Of a stretch of 64,000 nucleotides of DNA, positions 52,490 through 63,634 are shown piece after piece. Position 1 is the first letter of the stretch, and each line of letters opens with the position of its first letter. This DNA comes from Mimachlamys varia. Lineage: Eukaryota; Mollusca; Bivalvia; Pectinida; Pectinidae. The translations under genes and the position numbers were made by a program. Location: NCBI GenBank assembly GCA_947623455.1, contig OX392532.1:48859058-48923057 (forward strand), given 5' to 3'. A model generated the notes under the pieces. That model did not search any database. It was not told the DNA's origin and saw nothing but the letters and a program-made list of their open reading frames with translations.

Positions 52490-52505
52490 CAGACTTCTCT
52501 ATCTT
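52490..52505 (+). other. Deletion junction at the edge of the dimeric repeat
   Basis: ACTTCTCTAT is normally followed by CATATCACAC (as at 28.17 and 54.21 kb). Here it is followed by CTTGTCACACAGACTTC, as found after a different CTTCTCTATC unit in the left domain. The shared CTTCTCTATC explains the join. It marks the left border of the 1,974-bp series. Confidence 0.68.
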
Positions 52506-52976
52506 GTCACACAGACTTCTTCATAGTCACATAGACTTCTGTATCTTGTCACACAGACCTCGGTATCTTGTAACACAGACTTCTCTATCTTGTCACACAG
52601 ACTTCTGTATTTGTCACACAGGCTTCTGTATCTTGTCACACATACCTCGGTATTTGTACACACAGACTTATCTATCATATCACACATACTTCTGTATCTT
52701 ATCGCAAAAAAAGTTCAGTTTATCGTTACACATATTTTTGTATCTTGTCACACAGACTTCGGTATATATGTCGAACATACTTCTGTTTCTTGTCACACAA
52801 AGACTTCTGTTTCTCGTTACACAGACTTCTGTTTCCCGTCACACGGACTTCTGTATCTTGTCACAAATATTTCTGTATCTTGTCACACATACTTTTTCAT
52901 ATTCACACAGACTTATTCATAGTCACACAAACTTCTTCATAGTCACACAAACCTCGGTATTTGTTCACACAGACTT

Positions 52977-54950
52977 TTGCATCTTGTCACACATACCTCT
53001 GTTTCTCGTCACACGGACTTCTTCATTGTCACACATACTTCTAAATCTTGTTACACTGACTTCTGTATTTGTCACATAGACTTAAGTATCTCGTCACACA
53101 TACCTCTGTATCTTGTCATACAAACTTCTCTATCATGTCACACATACCTCTGTGTCTCGTCACACATATTTTTGTATCTTGTCACACAGACCTCGGTATT
53201 TGTTCACACAGACTTCTGTATCTTGTCACACAGACTTCTGTATCTTATCATACAAAGACATCTGTTTCTCGTTATGCAGATTTTTGTATCTCGTCACACA
53301 GACTCCTGTATCTTATCATGCAAAGACTTCTGTTTCTCGTTACAAAGACTTCTGTATCTCGTCACAAAGACTTCTGTATCTTTTCAAACAGACTTCTGTA
53401 TCATGTTACACATACTTCTGTATCTCGTCACACCGACTTCTGTATCTTTTCACATAGATTTTTTTCGTTTTCACACATACTTCTGTATGTTGTCACACAT
53501 ATTTCTGTATTTGTCACACAGACTTCTGTATCATGTCACATGGACTTGTGTATCGTGTTACACATATTTCTTTTTTTTTCACACAGACCTTAGTATTTGT
53601 TCACAGAGACTTCTGTATATTTGTCACACATACTTCTGTATCTTGTCACATGGACTTGTGTATCGTGTCACACATATTTCTGTATCTCGTTACACAGCCT
53701 TCTGTATCTCGTCACACAGCTTTCTATATCTTGTCACACAGCTTTCTGTATCTTGTCACACAAAGACTTCTGTTCTCGTTACCCAGACTTCTGTTTCCCG
53801 TCACATAAACTTCTGTATCTTGTCACACGGACTTCTGTATCTTTTAAAACAGACTTCTGTATCATGTTACACATACTTCTGTATCTCGTCACACCGACTT
53901 CTGTATCTTTTTACATAAGTTTCTTCGTTTTCACACATACTTCTGTATTTGTCACACAGACTTCTGTATCATATCACATGGACTTGTGTATCGTGTCACA
54001 CATATTTCTGGTTTTTTTCATACAGACCTTAGTATTTGTTCACACAGCTTTCTGTATCTTGTCACACAAAGACTTCTGTTTCTCGTTACCCAGACTTCTG
54101 TTTCCCGTCACATAAACGTCTGTATCTCGTCACACAGACTTCTGTATTTGTCACACAGGCTTCTGTATCTTGTCACACAGACCTCGGTATTTGTACATAC
54201 AGACTTCTCTATCATATCACACATACTTTTGTATCTTGTCACACATACTTTTGTATTTGTCACACAGAATTATGTATGTTGTCACACACAGACTTCTGTA
54301 TTTCGTCACACAGATTTCTGTATCTTGTAACACAGACATATGTATTTTGTAACACATATTTCTGTATCTTGTCACACAGACATCGGTATTTGTTCACACA
54401 GACTTCTGTATCTTGTCACACATATTTCTGTATCTTGTCACACATACTTTTGTATCTCGTCACACGGACTTCTGTATCTTGTCACACAGACTTCTTCATA
54501 GTCACATAGACTTCTGTATCTTGTCACACAGACCTCGGTATCTTGTAACACAGACTTCTCTATCTTGTCACACAGACTTCTGTATTTGTCACACAGGCTT
54601 CTGTATCTTGTCACACAGACCTCGGTATTTGTACACACAGACTTATCTATCATATCACACATACTTCTGTTTCTTATCGCAAAAAAGTTCTGTTTATCGT
54701 TACACAGATTTTTGTATCTTGTCACACAGACTTCGGTATATATGTCGAACATACTTCTGTTTCTTGTCACACAAAGACTTCTGTTTCTCGTTACACAGAC
54801 TTCTGTTTCCCGTCACACGGACTTCTGTATCTTGTCACAAATATTTCTGTATCTTGTCACACATACTTCTTCATATTCACACAGACTTATTCATAGTCAC
54901 ACAAACTTCTTCATAGTCACACAAACCTCGGTATTTGTTCACACAGACTT
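52977..54950 (+). repeat. Dimeric repeat, unit 1 (type A-like, 1,974 bp)
   Basis: Same length and order as the later type A units but less similar: it has CACACATACC with CTCTG where later units have CACTG, AAGACATCTG near 53,255, and TTCTGTTCTCG near 53,770 with one T lost. It probably represents the edge of the homogenised tract. Confidence 0.83.
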
Positions 54951-56924
54951 TTGCATCTTGTCACACATACCTCGGTTTCTCGTCACACGGACTTCTTCAT
55001 TGTCACACATACTTCTAAATCTTGTTACACTGACTTCTGTATTTGTCACATAGACTTAAGTATCTCGTCACACATACCTCTGTATCTTGTCATACAAACT
55101 TCTCTATCATGTCACACATACCACTGTGTCTCGTCACACATATTTTTGTATCTTGCCACACAGACCTCGGTATTTGTTCACACAGACTTCTGTATCTTGT
55201 CACACAGACTTCTGTATCTTATCATACAAAGACTTCTGTTTTTCGTTATGCCGAATTTTGTATCTCGTCACACAGACTCCTGTATCTTATCATACAAAGA
55301 CTTCTGTTTCTCGTTACAAAGACTTCTGTATCTCGTCACAAAGACTTCTGTATCTTTTCAAACAGACTTCTGTATCATGTTACACATACTTCTGTATCTC
55401 GTCACACCGACTTCTGTATCTTTTCACATAGATTTTTTCGTTTTCACACATACTTCTGTATGTTGTCACACATATTTCTGTATTTGTCACACAGACTTCT
55501 GTATCATGTCACATGGACTTGTGTATCGTGTTACACATATTTCTTTTTTTTTCACACAGACCTTAGTATTTGTTCACAGAGACTTCTGTATATTTGTCAC
55601 ACATACTTCTGTATCTTGTCACATGGACTTGTGTATCGTGTCACACATATTTCTGTATCTCGTTACACAGCCTTCTGTATCTCGTCACACAGCTTTCTAT
55701 ATCTTGTCACACAGCTTTCTGTATCTTGTCACACAAAGACTTCTGTTTCTCGTTACCCAGACTTCTGTTTCCCGTCACATAAACTTCTGTATCTTGTCAC
55801 ACGGACTTCTGTATCTTTTAAAACAGACTTCTGTATCATGTTACACATACTTCTGTATCTCGTCACACCGACTTCTGTATCTTTTTACATAAGTTTCTTC
55901 GTTTTCACACATACTTCTGTATTTGTCACACAGACTTCTGTATCATATCACATGGACTTGTGTATCGTGTCACACATATTTCTGGTTTTTTTCATACAGA
56001 CCTTAGTATTTGTTCACACAGCTTTCTGTATCTTGTCACACAAAGACTTCTGTTTCTCGTTACCCAGACTTCTGTTTCCCGTCACATAAACGTCTGTATC
56101 TCGTCACACAGACTTCTGTATTTGTCACACAGGCTTCTGTATCTTGTCACACAGACCTCGGTATTTGTACATACAGACTTCTCTATCATATCACACATAC
56201 TTTTGTATCTTGTCACACATACTTTTGTATTTGTCACACAGAATTATGTATGTTTTCACACACAGACTTCTGTATTTCGTCACACAGATTTCTGTATCTT
56301 GTAACACAGACATATGTATTTTGTAACACATATTTCTGTATCTTGTCACACAGACATCGGTATTTGTTCACACAGACTTCTGTATCTTGTCACACATATT
56401 TCTGTATCTTGTCACACATACTTTTGTATCTCGTCACACGGACTTCTGTATCTTGTCACACAGACTTCTTCATAGTCACATAGACTTCTGTATCTTGTCA
56501 CACAGACCTCGGTATCTTGTAACACAGACTTCTCTATCTTGTCACACAGACTTCTGTATTTGTCACACAGGCTTCTGTATCTTGTCACACAGACCTCGGT
56601 ATTTGTACACACAGACTTATCTATCATATCACACATACTTCTGTTTCTTATCGCAAAAAAGTTCTGTTTATCGTTACACAGATTTTTGTATCTTGTCACA
56701 CAGACTTCGGTATATATGTCGAACATACTTCTGTTTCTTGTCACACAAAGACTTCTGTTTCTCGTTACACAGACTTCTGTTTCCCGTCACACGGACTTCT
56801 GTATCTTGTCACAAATATTTCTGTATCTTGTCACACATACTTCTTCATATTCACACAGACTTATTCATAGTCACACAAACTTCTTCATAGTCACACAAAC
56901 CTCGGTATTTGTTCACACAGACTT
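54951..56924 (+). repeat. Dimeric repeat, unit 2 (type A, 1,974 bp)
   Basis: Type A unit with CTTTTTACATAAG near 55,880 and no 63-bp deletion. Private differences are GCCGAATTTTG near 55,250 and GTATGTTTTCAC near 56,248. Confidence 0.87.
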
Positions 56925-58835
56925 TTGCATCTTGTCACACATACCTCTGTTTCTCGTCACACGGACTTCTTCATTGTCACACATACTTCTAAATCTTGTT
57001 ACACTGACTTCTGTATTTGTCACATAGACTTAAGTATCTCGTCACACATACCTCTGTATCTTGTCATACAAACTTCTCTATCATGTCACACATACCACTG
57101 TGTCTCGTCACACATATTTTTGTATCTTGCCACACAGACCTCGGTATTTGTTCACACAGACTTCTGTATCTTGTCACACAGACTTCTGTATCTTATCATA
57201 CAAAGACTTCTGTTTTTCGTTATGCAGATTTTTGTATCTCGTCACACAGACTCCTGTATCTTATCATACAAAGACTTCTGTTTCTCGTTACAAAGACTTC
57301 TGTATCTCGTCACAAAGACTTCTGTATCTTTTCAAACAGACTTCTGTATCATGTTACACATACTTCTGTATCTCGTCACACCGACTTCTGTATCTTTTCA
57401 CATAGATTTCTTCGTTTTCACACATACTTCTGTATGTTGTCACACATATTTCTGTATTTGTCACACAGACTTCTGTATCATGTCACATGGACTTGTGTAT
57501 CGTGTTACACATATTTCTTTTTTTTTCACACAAACCTTAGTATTTTTTCACAGAGACTTCTGTATATTTGTCACACATACTTCTGTATCTTGTCACATGG
57601 ACTTGTGTATCGTGTCACACATATTTCTGTACCTCGTTACACAGCCTTCTGTATCTCGTCACACAGCTTTCTGTATCTTGTCACACAGCTTTCTGTATCT
57701 TGTCAAACAAAGACTTCTGTTTCTCGTTACCCAGACTTCTGTTTCCCGTCACATAAACTTCTGTATCTTGTCACACGGACTTCTGTATCTTTTAAAACAG
57801 ACTTCTGTATCATGTTACACATACTTCTGTATCTCGTCACACCGACTTCTGTATCTTTTCACATGGACTTGTGTATCGTGTCACACATATTTCTGGGTTT
57901 TTTCATACAGACCTTAGTATTTGTTCACACAGCTTTCTGTATCTTGTCACACAAAGACTTCTGTTTCTCGTTACCCAGACTTCTGTTTCCCGTCACATAA
58001 ACGTCTGTATCTCGTCACACAGACTTCTGTATTTGTCACACAGGCTTCTATATCTTGTCACACAGACCTCGGTATTTGTACATACAGACTTCTCTATCAT
58101 ATCACACATACTTTTGTATCTTGTCACACATCCTTTTGTATTTGTCACACAGAATTATGTATGTTGTCACACACAGACTTCTGTATTTCGTCACACAGAT
58201 TTCTGTATCTTGTAACACAGACATATGTATTTTGTAACACATATTTCTGTATCTTGTCACACAGACATCGGTATTTGTTCACACAGACTTCTGTATCTTG
58301 TCACACATATTTCTGTATCTTGTCACACATACTTTTGTATCTCGTCACACGGACTTCTGTATCTTGTCACACAGACTTCTTCATAGTCACATAGACTTCT
58401 GTATCTTGTCACACAGACCTCGGTATCTTGTAACACAGACTTCTCTATCTTGTCACACAGACTTCTGTATTTGTCACACAGGCTTCTGTATCTTGTCACA
58501 CAGACCTCGGTATTTGTACACACAGACTTATCTATCATATCACACATACTTCTGTTTCTTATCGCAAAAAAGTTCTGTTTATCGTTACACAGATTTTTGT
58601 ATCTTGTCACACAGACTTCGGTATATATGTCGAACATACTTCTGTTTCTTGTCACACAAAGACTTCTGTTTCTCGTTACACAGACTTCTGTTTCCCGTCA
58701 CACGGACTTCTGTATCTTGTCACAAATATTTCTGTATCTTGTCACACATACTTCTTCATATTCACACAGACTTATTCATAGTCACACAAACTTCTTCATA
58801 GTCACACAAACCTCGGTATTTGTTCACACAGACTT
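56925..58835 (+). repeat. Dimeric repeat, unit 3 (type B, 1,911 bp)
   Basis: Lacks 63 bp at 57858-57864 and has CACAAACC, TATTTTTTCACAG and CTGTACCTC. A private change CACATCCTTTTG lies near 58,130. The rest matches unit 2. Confidence 0.87.
57858..57864 (+). other. 63-bp deletion junction at a TCACAT direct repeat
   Basis: Type A has CTTTTTACATAAG, then 63 bp, then CATATCACATGG. Type B reads CTTTTCACATGG. The related undeleted sequence elsewhere reads CTTTTCACATAGG, so the two ends share TCACAT and one copy remains. The same junction is at about 61,742 in unit 5. Confidence 0.85.
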
Positions 58836-60809
58836 TTGCATCTTGTCACACATACCTCTGTTTCTCGTCACACGGACTTCTTCATTGTCACACATACTTC
58901 TAAATCTTGTTACACTGACTTCTGTATTTGTCACATAGACTTAAGTATCTCGTCACACATACCTCTGTATCTTGTCATACAAACTTCTCTATCATGTCAC
59001 ACATACCACTGTGTCTCGTCACACATATTTTTGTATCTTGCCACACAGACCTCGGTATTTGTTCACACAGACTTCTGTATCTTGTCACACAGACTTCTGT
59101 ATCTTATCATACAAAGACTTCTGTTTTTCGTTATGCAGATTTTTGTATCTCGTCACACAGACTCCTGTATCTTATCATACAAAGACTTCTGTTTCTCGTT
59201 ACAAAGACTTCTGTATCTCGTCACAAAGACTTCTGTATCTTTTCAAACAGACTTCTGTATCATGTTACACATACTTCTGTATCTCGTCACACCGACTTCT
59301 GTATCTTTTCACATAGATTTTTTCGTTTTCACACATACTTCTGTATGTTGTCACACATATTTCTGTATTTGTCACACAGACTTCTGTATCATGTCACATG
59401 GACTTGTGTATCGTGTTACACATATTTCTTTTTTTTTCACACAGACCTTAGTATTTGTTCACAGAGACTTCTGTATATTTGTCACACATACTTCTGTATC
59501 TTGTCACATGGACTTGTGTATCGTGTCACACATATTTCTGTATCTCGTTACACAGCCTTCTGTATCTCGTCACACAGCTTTCTATATCTTGTCACACAGC
59601 TTTCTGTATCTTGTCACACAAAGACTTCTGTTTCTCGTTACCCAGACTTCTGTTTCCCGTCACATAAACTTCTGTATCTTGTCACACGGACTTCTGTATC
59701 TTTTAAAACAGACTTCTGTATCATGTTACACATACTTCTGTATCTCGTCACACCGACTTCTGTATCTTTTTACATAAGTTTCTTCGTTTTCACACATACT
59801 TCTGTATTTGTCACACAGACTTCTGTATCATATCACATGGACTTGTGTATCGTGTCACACATATTTCTGGTTTTTTTCATACAGACCTTAGTATTTGTTC
59901 ACACAGCTTTCTGTATCTTGTCACACAAAGACTTCTGTTTCTCGTTACCCAGACTTCTGTTTCCCGTCACATAAACGTCTGTATCTCGTCACACAGACTT
60001 CTGTATTTGTCACACAGGCTTCTGTATCTTGTCACACAGACCTCGGTATTTGTACATACAGACTTCTCTATCATATCACACATACTTTTGTATCTTGTCA
60101 CACATACTTTTGTATTTGTCACACAGAATTATGTATCTTGTCACACACAGACTTCTGTATTTCGTCACACAGATTTCTGTATCTTGTAACACAGACATAT
60201 GTATTTTGTAACACATATTTCTGTATCTTGTCACACAGACATCGGTATTTGTTCACACAGACTTCTGTATCTTGTCACACATATTTCTGTATCTTGTCAC
60301 ACATACTTTTGTATCTCGTCACACGGACTTCTGTATCTTGTCACACAGACTTCTTCATAGTCACATAGACTTCTGTATCTTGTCACACAGACCTCGGTAT
60401 CTTGTAACACAGACTTCTCTATCTTGTCACACAGACTTCTGTATTTGTCACACAGGCTTCTGTATCTTGTCACACAGACCTCGGTATTTGTACACACAGA
60501 CTTATCTATCATATCACACATACTTCTGTTTCTTATCGCAAAAAAGTTCTGTTTATCGTTACACAGATTTTTGTATCTTGTCACACAGACTTCGGTATAT
60601 ATGTCGAACATACTTCTGTTTCTTGTCACACAAAGACTTCTGTTTCTCGTTACACAGACTTCTGTTTCCCGTCACACGGACTTCTGTATCTTGTCACAAA
60701 TATTTCTGTATCTTGTCACACATACTTCTTCATATTCACACAGACTTATTCATAGTCACACAAACTTCTTCATAGTCACACAAACCTCGGTATTTGTTCA
60801 CACAGACTT
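58836..60809 (+). repeat. Dimeric repeat, unit 4 (type A, 1,974 bp)
   Basis: Almost identical to unit 2 at 3,885 bp. It has GCAGATTTTTG near 59,135 and GTATCTTGTCAC near 60,131 where unit 2 carries private changes, so it is the cleaner copy. Confidence 0.87.
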
Positions 60810-61755
60810 TTGCATCTTGTCACACATACCTCTGTTTCTCGTCACACGGACTTCTTCATTGTCACACATACTTCTAAATCTTGTTACACTGACTTCTGTA
60901 TTTGTCACATAGACTTAAGTATCTCGTCACACATACCTCTGTATCTTGTCATACAAACTTCTCTATCATGTCACACATACCACTGTGTCTCGTCACACAT
61001 ATTTTTGTATCTTGCCACACAGACCTCGGTATTTGTTCACACAGACTTCTGTATCTTGTCACACAGACTTCTGTATCTTATCATACAAAGACTTCTGTTT
61101 TTCGTTATGCAGATTTTTGTATCTCGTCACACAGACTCCTGTATCTTATCATACAAAGACTTCTGTTTCTCGTTACAAAGACTTCTGTATCTCGTCACAA
61201 AGACTTCTGTATCTTTTCAAACAGACTTCTGTATCATGTTACACATACTTCTGTATCTCGTCACACCGACTTCTGTATCTTTTCACATAGATTTCTTCGT
61301 TTTCACACATACTTCTGTATGTTGTCACACATATTTCTGTATTTGTCACACAGACTTCTGTATCATGTCACATGGACTTGTGTATCGTGTTACACATATT
61401 TCTTTTTTTTTCACACAAACCTTAGTATTTTTTCACAGAGACTTCTGTATATTTGTCACACATACTTCTGTATCTTGTCACATGGACTTGTGTATCGTGT
61501 CACACATATTTCTGTACCTCGTTACACAGCCTTCTGTATCTCGTCACACAGGTTTCTGTATCTTGTCACACAGCTTTCTGTATCTTGTCAAACAAAGACT
61601 TCTGTTTCTCGTTACCCAGACTTCTGTTTCCCGTCACATAAACTTCTGTATCTTGTCACACGGACTTCTGTATCTTTTAAAACAGACTTCTGTATCATGT
61701 TACACATACTTCTGTATCTCGTCACACCGACTTCTGTATCTTTTCACATGGACTT
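60810..61755 (+). repeat. Dimeric repeat, unit 5 (type B, partial)
   Basis: Matches unit 3 at 3,885 bp, with the same 63-bp deletion at about 61,742 and one private change, CACAGGTTTCTG near 61,550. Past the deletion it leaves the dimer path and continues as the R3-type block (CAAAAACTTC near 61,840), so the dimer series ends here. Confidence 0.82.
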
Positions 61756-63628
61756 GTGTATCGTGTCACACATATTTCTGGGTTTTTTCATACAGACCTT
61801 AGTATTTGTTCACACAGCTTTCTGTATCTTGTCACACAAAAACTTCTGTTTCTCGTTACCCAGACTTCTGTTTCCCGTCACATAAACGTCTGTATCATGT
61901 CACACGGACTTCTGTATCTTTTAAAACAGACTTCTGTATCATGTTACACATACTTCTGTATCTCGTCACACAGACTTCTGTATTTGTCACACAGGCTTCT
62001 GTATCTTGTCACACAGACTTCTGTATCTTGTCACACAGACCTCGGTATTTGTACATACAGACTTCTCTATCATATCACACATACTTTTGTATCTTGTCAC
62101 ACATACTTTTGTATTTGTCACACAGAATTATGTATCTTGTCACACACAGACTTCTGTATTTCGTCACACAGATTTCTGTATCTTGTAACACAGACATATG
62201 TATTTTGTAACACATATGTCTGTATCTTGTCACACAGACATCGGTATTTGTTCACACAGACTTCTGTATCTTGTCACACATATTTCTGTATCTTGTCACA
62301 CATACTTTTGTATCTCGTCACACGGACTTCTGTATCTCGTCACACCGACTCCTGTATCTTTTCACATAGGTTTCTTTGTTTTCACACATACTTCTGTATT
62401 TGTCATACAGACTTCTGTATCATATCACATGGACTTGTGTATCGTGTTACACATATTTCTGGGTTTTTTCATACAGACCTTAGTATATGTTCACAGAGAC
62501 TTCCGTATATTTGTCACACATTCTTCTGTATCTTGTCACATGGACTTGTGTATCGTGTCACACATATTTCTGTATCTCGTTACACAGCCTTCTGTATCTC
62601 CTCACACAGCTTTCTGTATCTTGTCACACAGCTTTCTATATCTTGTCACACAAAGACTTCTGTTTCTCGTTACCCAGACTTCTGTTTCCCGTCACATACA
62701 CTTCTGTATCTTGTCACACGGACTTCTGTATCTTTTAAAACAGACTTCTGTATCAGGTTACACATACTTCTGTATCTCGTCACACCGACTTCTGTATCTT
62801 TTCACATAGGTTTCTTCGTTTTCACACATACTTCTGTATTTGTCACACAGACTTCTGTATCATATCACATGGACTTGTGTATCGTGTCACACATATTTCT
62901 GGGTTTTTTCATACAGACCTTAGTATTTATTCACAGAGACTTCTGTATATTTGTCACACATACTTCTGTATCTTGTCACATGGACTTGTGTATCGTCTCA
63001 CACATATTTTTGTATCTCGTTACACAGACTTCTGTTTCCCGTCACACAGACTTCTGTATCTTGTCACACATACTTCTGTTTCTTGTCACTCGGACTTTTG
63101 TATGTTGTCACACATATTTCTCCATTGGCATACATAATTCTGTATTTTTTCACTCACAGACTTCTATATCGTGTGTCACACAGACTTCTGTAATTCGTCA
63201 CACAGAATTCTGTATCTTTTCACACAGACTTCTTCATTGTCACACATACTTCTGTGTGTTGTCACACAGACTTCTGTATTTTTCACACAGACTTCTGTAT
63301 CTTGTCACACAGACTTCTGCATCTTGTCACACATACTTTTGTATTTGTCACACAGAATTATGTATCTTGTCACACACAGACTTCTGTATCTTGTAACACA
63401 GACTTATATATTTTGTAACACAAATTTCTGTATCTTGTCACACAGACATCGGTATTTGTTCACACAGACCTCTGTATCTTGTCACACATATTTCTGTATC
63501 TTGTCACACCTACTTCTGTATCTCGTCACACGGACTTCTGTATCTTGTCACACAGACTTCTGTATTTGTCACACAGGCTTCTGTATCTTGTCACACAGAC
63601 CTCGGTATTTGTACATACACACTTCTCT
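61520..63628 (+). repeat. Right-domain block R3, copy 2 (partner at 50.35-52.5 kb)
   Basis: Matches 50,351-52,499; the offset is 11,169 at the far left and 11,128 after the 63-bp deletion and one 22-bp unit are accounted for. Visible differences include CACCGACTCC near 62,346, CACATACACTTC near 62,697, CTCCTCACAC near 62,598 and TTTTTTCACTCAC near 63,145. The two copies flank the dimeric repeat on both sides. Confidence 0.83.
62877..63397 (+). repeat. Anchor module, copy 6
   Basis: Same order as copy 5 at 11,128 bp, including the unit loss near 63,030. Private changes are TTTTTTCACTCAC and CTTCTATATCG near 63,160. Confidence 0.77.
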
Positions 63629-63634
63629 ACATGT
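63629..63634 (+). other. Six-base insertion ACATGT
   Basis: The usual CTTCTCTATCATATCAC reads here CTTCTCT-ACATGT-ATCATATCAC. The inserted bases form a palindrome. The change is seen only in this copy of the landmark. The nearby CACACACTTC in place of CACAGACTTC is also private. Confidence 0.75.

Larger units (their letters stand above)
50351..52499 (+). repeat. Right-domain block R3, copy 1 (partner at 61.5-63.6 kb)
   Basis: Most landmarks recur 11,128 bp downstream (for example 50,628 and 61,756; 51,749 and 62,877). It contains a private CAAAAACTTC unit, CACATATGTC, TCAGGTTACAC and an anchor module, each shared with the partner. The right edge is at about 52,500, where CTTCTCTAT joins CTTGTCACACAGACTTC, whereas the partner continues towards TCATATCACAC. 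Confidence 0.83.
52506..61519 (+). repeat. Alternating dimeric higher-order repeat, period 3,885 bp
   Basis: A-runs at 52706, 54681, 56655, 58566 and 60540 are spaced 1,975, 1,974, 1,911 and 1,974 bp. Long units (type A) alternate with units 63 bp shorter (type B) after the first: landmarks at 54,951 and 58,836, and at 56,925 and 60,810, are both exactly 3,885 bp apart. Type B units share the 63-bp deletion, CACAAACC, TATTTTTTCACAG, CTGTACCTC and CAAACAAAG; type A units share CTTTTTACATAAG and CTATATC. This is a true dimer of diverged monomers. Confidence 0.9.

Noticed and set aside
54438..54770. Minus-strand frames of 60-110 codons, repeated at 56412, 58323 and 60297
   Set aside because: They arise where a run of 21-bp units keeps the frame and skips the TGA present in each 22-bp unit. 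There is no protein-like feature beyond the repeat.
61756..63396. 546-codon frame, and similar frames of 528 (50628-52214) and 493 codons (15117-16598, 16825-18306, 20259-21740)
   Set aside because: Same cause. They end at recurring satellite variants with TAA or TAG (such as CACATAAAC, CACATAGG and CTTTTAAAAC), and identical frames recur wherever the higher-order unit is copied.
63629..63634. ACATGT insertion as a target-site footprint of a transposon
   Set aside because: It is only six bases, with no duplicated flank and no element nearby; a small local error or replication slip explains it.
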